Source: JAAEPI01 sp965212145 (GTDB lineage Bacteria; Bacteroidota; Bacteroidia; Cytophagales; Cyclobacteriaceae). Taken from it: a DNA stretch of 64,000 nt. How positions within the stretch are numbered: position 1 is the first letter of the stretch; every line of letters starts with the position of its first letter. Location of the stretch: positions 62,001 through 126,000 of the forward strand of contig CBDBUY010000005.1 of assembly GCA_965212145.1 (NCBI GenBank), given 5' to 3'. Under the pieces are notes generated by a model. It made no database searches, was not told the DNA's origin, and worked only from the letters and a program-made list of their open reading frames with translations. A program made the position numbers and the translations under genes. This document shows, in pieces, positions 23,539 to 31,690 of this stretch.

Positions 23539-26153
23539 AGCCATTAATTCTATCTGGTTTAGAACCTCTGATTGTAACAGAGCATACCAACTTCGTAAAT
23601 GTCGGCGAACGAACCAACGTCACCGGTTCGAAAAGATTTGCACGACTTATCACCGAGGATAATTACGATGAAGCGTTGGAAGTTGCATTGGATCAAGTCC
23701 GTGGAGGTGCACAGATTCTGGACGTTAACATGGACGAAGGGATGCTGGATGGTAAGGCGGCCATGGTCAGGTTTCTTCATTTAATCGCTTCAGAGCCCGA
23801 AATAGCCCGAATTCCGATCATGGTCGATTCTTCTAAATGGGAGATTATCGAGGCGGGTCTTCAATGTATTCAGGGGAAGGGTGTTGTGAATTCCATCAGC
23901 ATGAAAGGTGGCGAAGAGGAATTCATTGAACAGGCCAGGAAAGTCAAGAGATACGGCGCAGCTGTAGTTGTGATGGCATTTGATGAAGACGGTCAGGCGG
24001 ATTCATTTGAGCGAAGGATTGAGATTTGCGAGCGCGGCTATCGTATCCTCGTAGATCAGGTGAAATTTCCGGCACAGGATATCATTTTCGATCCAAATAT
24101 TTTCCCGGTGGCCACTGGGATTGAGGAGCACAACAACAACGCCGTTGATTTCTTCCAAGCGACCACTTGGATCAAGGAAAATTTACCGGGAGCGAAAGTG
24201 AGCGGAGGTGTGAGCAACGTGTCTTTTTCATTTAGAGGTAACAATGTCGTGAGAGAGGCCATGCATTCAGCGTTCCTGTATCATGGAATCAAGGCAGGAA
24301 TGGATATGGGCATTGTCAATGCCGGAATGATCGAGGTGTACGATGAAATACCAAAAGACTTGCTGGAGCATGTGGAGGATGTTTTGCTCAATCGACGAGA
24401 CGATGCGACGGAGCGGCTACTGGCATTTGCAGAAAATGTAAAAGGAAAAGGCAAGCAGAAAGTTGAAGACCTGAGCTGGCGAGAAGCACCGGTAGAAGAT
24501 CGGCTCTCTCATGCATTGGTCAAAGGCATTATAGACTTTATTGATGAAGATACTGAGGAGGCACGTCAGAAATACAACAGCCCATTGAAAGTCATAGAGG
24601 GTCCACTAATGGACGGGATGAACGTGGTTGGTGATCTCTTCGGAAGTGGAAAAATGTTTCTTCCGCAAGTAGTGAAGAGTGCTCGTGTCATGAAAAAATC
24701 CGTTGCGTTTCTAACACCGTATTTGGAAAAGGAAAAGGCCTCAGGAAATACCAAAGGGAAAATTCTTTTGGCCACAGTGAAAGGTGATGTTCACGACATA
24801 GGAAAGAACATAGTGGGGGTGGTAATGGCCTGCAATAATTTCGAAATTGAGGATCTAGGGGTCATGGTTCCCGCTCAAAAAATCCTCGATCGTGCCGAGG
24901 AGATTGGGGCTGATATTATCGGGCTGAGCGGACTGATTACGCCTTCTCTGGATGAAATGGTCACGGTTGCCGAGGAAATGACCCGAAGAAAAATGACCAC
25001 TCCTTTGCTGATCGGTGGGGCAACTACTTCCCGGATTCACACGGCTGTGAAGATCGCGCCAAAGTACGACGCACCCGTCATTCATGTGCTGGATGCGTCC
25101 AAAAGTGTCGGCGTTTCAACAAATCTTTTGAGTGAGAAAAAAGACCAGTTTACTTCCGCTATCAAGGCAGAATACATTGATTTATCTGAAGGTCATGCCA
25201 ACCGCACGGAAGCGAAGAACTATATACCATTTGCTCAGGCGAAAGAAAATGGAGTGGTTCTTCAAAGTAAAAAGACATACAAACCTAATCAGCCGGGCAT
25301 TTCTGTTTACGTGGATTATGATCTGGCTGAGATCAGAAAATACATCGACTGGACGCCCTTCTTTTCCACTTGGATGCTGAAAGGGAAATACCCTGCGATT
25401 TTCGAGAATCCAACAGTGGGTGAGGAGGCCAAGAAATTATTCGATGATGCCCAGTCCATGCTGGAAGAAATCATTGGTTCCAAGTCTCTTCAAGCCAATG
25501 CTGTGGTTGGTTTGTTTGAAGCAGAAAGAATAGGTGAGGATGTGAAGGTCGGAGATACGACTTTCCATTTTTTGCGTCAGCAGGGCAAGAAAGCCAAAGG
25601 CATTCCAAACTTGTCGCTAGCAGATTTTGTAAATGAGGAAGATTATTTCGGAGGTTTTGCGGTCACTGCGGGGATTGGAATTGAGAAGTTGATAGAAAAA
25701 CATAAAGCCGATCATGACGACTACAAGGAAATTATGGTCAAAGCACTGGCGGATCGCCTGGCAGAAGCTTTTGCCGAATTGATGCATCAAAAGGTACGTA
25801 AAGAAATCTGGGGGTTTGCGGCCGATGAATCTTTATCGAATGAAGAATTAATCAAAGAGAAGTATCAGGGAATTCGCCCTGCGCCAGGTTACCCAGCATG
25901 TCCTGATCATACGGAGAAAAGACTGCTCTTTGATTTGCTTAAAGTTGAAGAAAACACAGGAATAGAATTGACTGAATCTTTCGCGATGTATCCGGCCTCT
26001 TCGGTGAGTGGGTTTTACTTCTCACATCCGGAATCCAAGTACTTCGGACTCGGAAAAATCGGACGAGACCAGGTAGAAGATTACGCCGAGCGAAAAGGAA
26101 TGAGCATTGAAGAAATGGAAAAATGGCTATCCCCGAATTTGAATTATAAATAA
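23535..26153 (+). CDS. metH: Methionine synthase, folate/B12/reactivation half
   Basis: An 872-residue protein with the remaining MetH modules in order: the pterin-binding domain (about 15-280, 'FVNVGERTNVTGSKRF'), the cobalamin cap and binding domains (about 300-540, with 'KGDVHDIGKNIVG', lower axial His near residue 420), and the SAM-binding reactivation domain (about 560-870, 'GIRPAPGYPACPDH'). It transfers the methyl group from methyl-THF through cobalamin to homocysteine. Start is TTG 23535 within the upstream stop (TTGA). The ATG of metF overlaps its stop codon. Confidence 0.95.
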   Translation: MKPLILSGLEPLIVTEHTNFVNVGERTNVTGSKRFARLITEDNYDEALEVALDQVRGGAQILDVNMDEGMLDGKAAMVRFLHLIASEPEIARIPIMVDSSKWEIIEAGLQCIQGKGVVNSISMKGGEEEFIEQARKVKRYGAAVVVMAFDEDGQADSFERRIEICERGYRILVDQVKFPAQDIIFDPNIFPVATGIEEHNNNAVDFFQATTWIKENLPGAKVSGGVSNVSFSFRGNNVVREAMHSAFLYHGIKAGMDMGIVNAGMIEVYDEIPKDLLEHVEDVLLNRRDDATERLLAFAENVKGKGKQKVEDLSWREAPVEDRLSHALVKGIIDFIDEDTEEARQKYNSPLKVIEGPLMDGMNVVGDLFGSGKMFLPQVVKSARVMKKSVAFLTPYLEKEKASGNTKGKILLATVKGDVHDIGKNIVGVVMACNNFEIEDLGVMVPAQKILDRAEEIGADIIGLSGLITPSLDEMVTVAEEMTRRKMTTPLLIGGATTSRIHTAVKIAPKYDAPVIHVLDASKSVGVSTNLLSEKKDQFTSAIKAEYIDLSEGHANRTEAKNYIPFAQAKENGVVLQSKKTYKPNQPGISVYVDYDLAEIRKYIDWTPFFSTWMLKGKYPAIFENPTVGEEAKKLFDDAQSMLEEIIGSKSLQANAVVGLFEAERIGEDVKVGDTTFHFLRQQGKKAKGIPNLSLADFVNEEDYFGGFAVTAGIGIEKLIEKHKADHDDYKEIMVKALADRLAEAFAELMHQKVRKEIWGFAADESLSNEELIKEKYQGIRPAPGYPACPDHTEKRLLFDLLKVEENTGIELTESFAMYPASSVSGFYFSHPESKYFGLGKIGRDQVEDYAERKGMSIEEMEKWLSPNLNYK

Positions 26154-27106
26154 TGAAGGTTACAGAACACATTGAGCGAGCGGATCGCACCCTTTTCTCT
26201 TTGGAGATTATACCCCCTCGGAAGGGCGATAGTATCAAAAATCTTTTTGGGCAGATTGATCCATTAATGGAATTCAAGCCGCCATTTATCGACGTGACAT
26301 ATCACCGGGAGGAGTATGTTTATAAGGAGCATCCGGGTGGTCTGCTCGAAAAAAAGAGCATTAAAAAAAGACCCGGGACCGTGGGTATCTGTGCCGCTTT
26401 GCAGAACTATTATGATATAGATGCAATACCTCACATGATCTGTGGAGGATTCAGTAAAGAGGAAACCGAGAACGCACTGATCGACTTGAACTTTCTGGGA
26501 ATCGATAATGTGCTGGCTTTGCGCGGGGATCAGATCAAAAGTGAAGAGCGCTTTGTTCCGGAACCGGACGGCAATAAGTATGCTTCTGAACTGGTGGAAC
26601 AGATTCGGAAAATGAATAGTGGGGAGTATATGGATGACGAGCTTCAAAATGCCATTCCTACTAATTTTTGCATCGGTGTAGCGGGCTACCCCGAGAAACA
26701 TTTCGAGGCTCCCAACATGACTTTTGATCTCAATTGGCTAAAGAAAAAAGTCGAGCTAGGGGCTGAGTACATTGTGACGCAGATGTTTTTTGACAACAAG
26801 GCCTACTTCGATTTTGTCGACCAGTGTCGAGCCATTGGCATTGATGTTCCAATCATACCTGGACTGAAGCCGGTAGCAACCAAAAGTCACCTGACGATCC
26901 TTCCTAAAATTTTCAAGATCGACTTGCCAGAGGACCTGGAGAAAGAAATGGTGAAAGCCAAGGACAATGGGGCTATAAAAGAAATCGGCATAGAATGGGG
27001 GATAGCTCAGTGCAAAGAGTTGATTGCCAAAGGAGCACCTGTTCTGCATTTTTATAGCATGGGAAAATCTGACGCGATTAAACGAATAGCCGGAGAGTTT
27101 TTCTAG
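26153..27106 (+). CDS. metF: Methylenetetrahydrofolate reductase
   Basis: A 317-residue flavoenzyme that makes 5-methyl-THF, the methyl donor for MetH. Family marks include 'FSLEIIPPRKGD' with the conserved early Glu, 'VDVTYHREEY'-like 'FIDVTYHREEY', 'LALRGDQ', and 'GAEYIVTQMFFDN'. It starts inside the stop codon of the preceding gene (TAATG), so it belongs to the SAM-riboswitch operon. It is complete and of normal length. Confidence 0.96.
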   Translation: MKVTEHIERADRTLFSLEIIPPRKGDSIKNLFGQIDPLMEFKPPFIDVTYHREEYVYKEHPGGLLEKKSIKKRPGTVGICAALQNYYDIDAIPHMICGGFSKEETENALIDLNFLGIDNVLALRGDQIKSEERFVPEPDGNKYASELVEQIRKMNSGEYMDDELQNAIPTNFCIGVAGYPEKHFEAPNMTFDLNWLKKKVELGAEYIVTQMFFDNKAYFDFVDQCRAIGIDVPIIPGLKPVATKSHLTILPKIFKIDLPEDLEKEMVKAKDNGAIKEIGIEWGIAQCKELIAKGAPVLHFYSMGKSDAIKRIAGEFF

Positions 27107-27133
27107 CCCGGATTTTCGGTAAATTTGACTTCA

Positions 27134-27985
27134 ATGAAGATCATTGAATGTCCACGTGATGCCATGCAGGGATTGAAACATTTCGTTCCCACAGATCTGA
27201 AGATTCAGTACATCAATCAATTGCTAAAGGTTGGATTCGACACGATAGACTTTGGCAGTTTCGTATCCCCTAAGGCAATCCCACAGCTAGCCGACACAGC
27301 GGAAGTTTTAGCCGGTCTTCACTTGTACAAGTCTGAATCCAAGTTACTAGCAATCATCGCGAATGTCCGAGGAGCTAAAACTGCAGTTGATTTCGATGAG
27401 ATTACCTATTTGGGGTATCCGCTTTCGCTTTCAGAAACTTTTCAGCAGCGAAACACAAATCGATCCATTGATGACGCATTCAATGATCTCGCAGAAATTC
27501 AGGAATTGTGCGAGATGAATGGGAAAATCCTTGTCGTCTACCTTTCCATGGGATTCGGTAATCCTTACGGTGATCCCTATGAAGTTGATTATGTAGGTGA
27601 ATTCATCACCAAGTTGGATGATATGAGTGTTTCGATCATCTCTCTTGCTGATACAATAGGGGTTTCCGATGAAGAGAATATTTCGGAACTGTTTTCGTCA
27701 TTGATCCCAAAATTTCCTCATATTGAATTAGGAGCCCATTTGCATTCCACGATGGATTCTACAAGGGAAAAAATCCACTCCGCTTTTAAGTCCGGTTGTC
27801 GCCGAATGGATGGCGCAATCAACGGTTTTGGTGGATGCCCAATGGCGGAAGACAAGCTTGTCGGCAACCTGGCCACCGAGAGAATGATCGAGTATTTTGA
27901 GTCTTACGATCATGAAATCAACATCAAGAAAAAGGAATTTGAAGCCGCAATGAATATGGCACCTTCGGTTTTTCTTGGACGATGA
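27134..27985 (+). CDS. Hydroxymethylglutaryl-CoA lyase family protein
   Basis: A 283-residue TIM-barrel of the HMG-CoA lyase/DRE-TIM family. HMG-CoA lyase splits HMG-CoA to acetyl-CoA and acetoacetate in leucine breakdown. The substrate-binding 'CPRDAMQG' near the N-terminus, 'SIISLADTIG', metal-binding 'GAHLHST' and the cysteine loop 'GFGGCPMA' fit that activity. ATG 27134 is preferred to the TTG nine bases earlier. It follows metF by 27 bases and could be read from the same transcript. No other leucine-degradation genes are visible. It ends one base before the convergent dprA stop. Confidence 0.85.
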   Translation: MKIIECPRDAMQGLKHFVPTDLKIQYINQLLKVGFDTIDFGSFVSPKAIPQLADTAEVLAGLHLYKSESKLLAIIANVRGAKTAVDFDEITYLGYPLSLSETFQQRNTNRSIDDAFNDLAEIQELCEMNGKILVVYLSMGFGNPYGDPYEVDYVGEFITKLDDMSVSIISLADTIGVSDEENISELFSSLIPKFPHIELGAHLHSTMDSTREKIHSAFKSGCRRMDGAINGFGGCPMAEDKLVGNLATERMIEYFESYDHEINIKKKEFEAAMNMAPSVFLGR

Positions 27986-29083
27986 CTAAACCAATCCGTA
28001 TTTTTTCCCGGGGTAATTTCTCACCACATTCTTAAATTCCAGGTTCAGAAGAAGGGAGGCGAGTTGATTTATTGGGATTTGACTTTTGATGGCAATCTGA
28101 TCGATTTCCATTGCCCCGGCGCTTGCCTCCAAAAGATCGTAAACCTTCTTTTCCTCGTCTGTCAAAGCAGGAGGTTTCTTTACTGGAGCGGGTGCACCGT
28201 CTGTTTCCTCCCAATTTAGATGATATTTCAGATCTTCCATTCCTGTGTAAATCAAGGCCATTTGGGTAGAGATTAGCTTATTCGTGCCAGCTGAGTAGGT
28301 GTGAACTAAATCTCCCGGCACGGCGAAGACGGTTCGACCATAAGAGTCGGCAATCTTTGCGGTTATTAATGCACCCCCTCGCTCCGCCGCTTCCACAACA
28401 ATCGTAGCATCAGACATGCCGGCAATAATCCGATTGCGTGCCGGGAATAAATGCGGATCGGGTTTCGTGTCCGGTCTGCTCTCAGAGATAATTGCTCCAT
28501 TTTCTTGCATTTCCTCCGCATTCTTTTTGTGCACTGACGGATAGATTCTATCCAAACCACCTGCGAGCACCGCGACCGTTGAATTTCCGTTTTTCAGCGC
28601 AGCACGGTGAGATTCAATGTCGATTCCATAGGCAAGACCGCTGACCACTTGAGCTCCTAAGGCTTTCAAATCATCGACGATTTTCCTGGTAGCTTCTTTG
28701 CCATAATCGGTCGCACGGCGGGTGCCGACCACAGCGATGGATCGGGGAGGATTGAGATCACCATTTCCTTTTTTATAAAGAATGGTAGGAGCGTCGATTA
28801 CCAGTTTTAGTTTTTGTGGATAGGCCGAATCGAGGTAGGAGATGACTTCCATGTTCTTTTTTTCAGCCTCCTTTAAAATAGATTCAGCCTCGGAGTGTGT
28901 TTTATGATTGAGGATGATCGAAGCGGTTTTTGATCCAAAGCCGGGGATGCTTTCGAGCTTCTTTTTGGAGGATTCAAAAACAGCCTTTGTTGAACCACAA
29001 TAACTAATCAGTTGCTTGACATTTCGATCGCCCAGACCAGGTACGAGCGATAACGCCAGCAGGTCAAGCGAATTTTCAGACAT
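27986..29083 (-). CDS. dprA: DNA-processing protein DprA
   Basis: A 365-residue protein that binds incoming single-stranded DNA during natural transformation and hands it to RecA. The N-terminal helix-hairpin-helix part ('LALSLVPGLGDRNVKQLI', 'IPGFGSKTASIIL') leads to a Rossmann-like core with 'VVGTRRATDYG', 'VVSGLAYGIDIESHRAAL' and 'FPARNRIIAGM'. A winged-helix-like domain ends the protein. Its ATG follows the merR TAA directly, so the two are translationally linked. No other competence genes are in the window. Confidence 0.95.
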   Translation of the reverse strand: MSENSLDLLALSLVPGLGDRNVKQLISYCGSTKAVFESSKKKLESIPGFGSKTASIILNHKTHSEAESILKEAEKKNMEVISYLDSAYPQKLKLVIDAPTILYKKGNGDLNPPRSIAVVGTRRATDYGKEATRKIVDDLKALGAQVVSGLAYGIDIESHRAALKNGNSTVAVLAGGLDRIYPSVHKKNAEEMQENGAIISESRPDTKPDPHLFPARNRIIAGMSDATIVVEAAERGGALITAKIADSYGRTVFAVPGDLVHTYSAGTNKLISTQMALIYTGMEDLKYHLNWEETDGAPAPVKKPPALTDEEKKVYDLLEASAGAMEIDQIAIKSQIPINQLASLLLNLEFKNVVRNYPGKKYGLV

Positions 29084-29425
29084 TTAGGCTAGTTCTTGTC
29101 GGAGTTGGACTAGGAAAGATTTTACCTTCTTGAGTGACTCGATCATTTCCATCTTATCGTTGGCTGATTCTGGTCCACCACTATCTAAGAAGTCTCTTGC
29201 ACCTTGAAGCGTGTACCCTTTCTCTTTTACGAGATGATAAATGAGTTTCACACTTTTCAGGTCTTGCTGAGTAAACTGACGATTGCCTTTTCGATTTTTC
29301 TTGGGCTTGATGATGGAAAATTCCCTTTCCCAAAATCGAATAAGAGAGGTGGCTACTCCAAGTTCATCGGCAACTTCGCCAATGGTAAAATATCTTTTTT
29401 CTATTTCTTTTTCCTTGTAAGGCAC
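29084..29425 (-). CDS. MerR family transcriptional regulator
   Basis: A 113-residue MerR-type DNA-binding protein. The helix-turn-helix and wing ('YFTIGEVADELGVATSLIRF', 'WEREFSIIKPKKNRKGNRQF') occupy residues 10-55, followed by a dimerisation helix. No effector-binding domain is present. Such short MerR proteins sit in front of dprA or M23 peptidase genes in other Bacteroidota, but their targets are not known to me. The stop codon abuts the dprA start. Confidence 0.88.
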   Translation of the reverse strand: MPYKEKEIEKRYFTIGEVADELGVATSLIRFWEREFSIIKPKKNRKGNRQFTQQDLKSVKLIYHLVKEKGYTLQGARDFLDSGGPESANDKMEMIESLKKVKSFLVQLRQELA

Positions 29426-29430
29426 CTCTT

Positions 29431-30486
29431 TCAGTTTGCAGTTTCAAGATAGGTAATTCTTCCAGAATCATCAATGGCAATTTTGGAATTTGGGAAGTCA
29501 ACCTCAGTTAAATTTTTGATTGACATGGCTGCTCCCTGTTTTGGATCTGGTCTTGGACCCAAATGATCATATTCTTGTCTAAATGAATGAATCTGACCAG
29601 AAATAAAATCTCCTGCCTGGGAAATCTCCAGTTCCAGAATTGGCGATTCGCCTGCATAGCCTCTCATGCTAAATCTTTTATATGTCAGGAAATTTCCCAG
29701 ACTGTAGGCGATGAATTTGTTTTTGTAAACCTCAACAGCTCTCACCACGTGAGGGCCATGGCCAATGACTACATCAGCGCCATTGTCGATCATCATATGA
29801 GCTAACTCATATACATTTCCTCGATTCTCGCCATAGTAGGTCTCTTTTTGGCGTGTGACATTTCTATTTTTCGAACCTTCAGCTCCCCCATGAAATGACG
29901 CAATGACGATATCGCATTGCTCGTCGAGAAGCTTCATGGTATTCTTGATTTCAGTCAAATTGTGCAAACTTCGAGATCCGCTATTCGGTGCATAAGCTGC
30001 CATGCCGATTTTCAGACCATTTTTCTCAATGATGGTATATCCTTTTTCAGTTGATCCAGCATGAGCAATCCCCAGCTCTTCAAGAACTTTCTGAGTGTTT
30101 TTTCTACCCACCGACCCGAAATCATTTGCATGATTATTTGCTGTGCTCAGCAGATCAAAACCTACATCCTTAAAGTTGAATGCATACTTTTCTGGCGTGC
30201 GGAAAACATAGCATGCTTTTGGGTTATTGCATCGTTTTGGAGTGCCTCCTTCGGTCAGAAGTACGCCCTCTAAATTTCCAAAGGTGATGTCGCCAGATTT
30301 TAAAATGTCTCTGACATTGTCCCATAAATAGGCTCCATCCCCTTTTGGTAAATAAGCTTCCGACGGATAATTGGTGCCCATCATCATGTCTCCAACGGCC
30401 ACTAATTTCACAGAAGTAGAATCCTGGCTGTGTCCCTCAACTATGAAGTTGGCTAAGAGAAAAAGAAAAATGAGCAGTCTTGACAT
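29431..30486 (-). CDS. CapA-like metallophosphatase-fold protein
   Basis: A 351-residue secreted protein of the CapA/PgsA (poly-gamma-glutamate capsule synthesis) family, with a calcineurin-like fold. The signal peptide is 'LLIFLFLLANFIVEGHS'. Metal-binding motifs include 'KLVAVGDMMMG', 'LSTANNHANDFG', 'VIASFHGGAEG' and 'VVIGHGPHVVRAVEVY'. No other poly-glutamate genes are nearby, so capsule synthesis is unproven and a phosphoesterase role is possible. A frame 21 codons longer begins before the signal peptide and is rejected. Confidence 0.85.
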   Translation of the reverse strand: MSRLLIFLFLLANFIVEGHSQDSTSVKLVAVGDMMMGTNYPSEAYLPKGDGAYLWDNVRDILKSGDITFGNLEGVLLTEGGTPKRCNNPKACYVFRTPEKYAFNFKDVGFDLLSTANNHANDFGSVGRKNTQKVLEELGIAHAGSTEKGYTIIEKNGLKIGMAAYAPNSGSRSLHNLTEIKNTMKLLDEQCDIVIASFHGGAEGSKNRNVTRQKETYYGENRGNVYELAHMMIDNGADVVIGHGPHVVRAVEVYKNKFIAYSLGNFLTYKRFSMRGYAGESPILELEISQAGDFISGQIHSFRQEYDHLGPRPDPKQGAAMSIKNLTEVDFPNSKIAIDDSGRITYLETAN

Positions 30487-30576
30487 TTGATAAATAGGTG
30501 GGCAAAAGTATGGAGTGTATGGGGCTCCATCTTTAGGACTTATCCACAACTTACTGACAGACTTATGCAGACTGGT

Positions 30577-31554
30577 TTAGTACGAATCCCAGGCCTTATT
30601 TTCAATGGAAGCTAAGCGCAAAATTTCTTCATACTCCTCAGCCGTGAAATCCTTACTCATGTAATACATTGGATTCACGTGCTTTCCATTGACATAAACC
30701 TCATAATGGAGGTGCGGCCCGGTGGATTTTCCAGAATTTCCAGAGAATCCGATCAACTCACCCCGCTTGACCTTTTGTCCTTTTCTGACATTGAATCCAT
30801 TCAAGTGAGCGTAGCGTGTTTTAAAACCAAACCCATGATTAACTACAATTTGCTTCCCATATCCGCTGTACCGAGTTTCCACTCGCTCAACAGTTCCGTC
30901 TCCGGTGGAATAAACCGGAGTGCCCAACGAAACCGAATAATCAACTCCGGGGTGCATTCTACGGTTCCTATAAATAGGGTCTATCCTCCAACCATAACCA
31001 GATGTTAACCACTTGAGCTCCTTATTGGATACAGGCTGGATGGCCGGCATGGCGAGTAGTATTTCTTCTTTGACCTTAGCCAAATCCACCACCTCATCAT
31101 AAGATTTAGTTTGGATGTAGAGTTGTTTTTTGAGGGACTCCAGTTCCTCATAATTGTCGCGGATCAATTCTTCCTGCGAAAGGCCAGTCAATTCTTTGTA
31201 TCTGTCTGAACCGCCAAAGCCGGCCTCTCGAATGCTGGAAGGAATAGGCTCGGCTCCTAACATGACTCGATAGAGATTGTCATCTCTGTCCTGAAGTACG
31301 GCGAGCATTTTTTCCGCTTCTTCTATATCATTTTCGAGTAGCTCCAGGTGAAATTTGAGCTCTTCATTTTCTTTCTGAATGGCCACCTGCTTAGGCGATT
31401 CAAAGTACCTGTCCATCAGAAAAAATATACCTACACCGATCACCAATGACACAGCGAAAAAGCCCATGGTATTCCAGAAGATATCCCATTTTGTGACCTT
31501 GATCCGCTCGTATCTGCAGGACTCGGTATCGTAGTAATACTTAATTTTTGCCAT
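30577..31554 (-). CDS. M23 family metallopeptidase, membrane-anchored
   Basis: A 325-residue LytM-type peptidase anchored by one N-terminal helix (about 28-47) with a coiled coil (about 55-105) in the periplasm. Catalytic zinc ligands are H201 and D205 in 'HPGVDY' and H281/H283 in 'GPHLHYEV', all intact, so it is probably an active peptidoglycan endopeptidase. The topology resembles regulators of cell-wall splitting in Bacteroidota. It diverges from alaS across a 136-base gap. Confidence 0.92.
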   Translation of the reverse strand: MAKIKYYYDTESCRYERIKVTKWDIFWNTMGFFAVSLVIGVGIFFLMDRYFESPKQVAIQKENEELKFHLELLENDIEEAEKMLAVLQDRDDNLYRVMLGAEPIPSSIREAGFGGSDRYKELTGLSQEELIRDNYEELESLKKQLYIQTKSYDEVVDLAKVKEEILLAMPAIQPVSNKELKWLTSGYGWRIDPIYRNRRMHPGVDYSVSLGTPVYSTGDGTVERVETRYSGYGKQIVVNHGFGFKTRYAHLNGFNVRKGQKVKRGELIGFSGNSGKSTGPHLHYEVYVNGKHVNPMYYMSKDFTAEEYEEILRLASIENKAWDSY

Positions 31555-31579
31555 AGCTAAACACTCAAATAAATTGGCG

Positions 31580-31587
31580 TAATTTTG
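31580..31587 (+). promoter_or_regulatory. -7 element upstream of alaS
   Basis: TAATTTTG matches TAnnTTTG. It lies 103 bases before the alaS start, which would give a rather long leader. No TTTG is visible at -33, so this is tentative. Confidence 0.35.
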
Positions 31588-31690
31588 CCTTACGAAGTTA
31601 GGTGGCTTACGGTTTTCAGTTGCAATTTAATCAATAACGCAAATTCGTCGTACTTAATTCCTGTATCAAACTAGTTATCAGTAAGTTAGA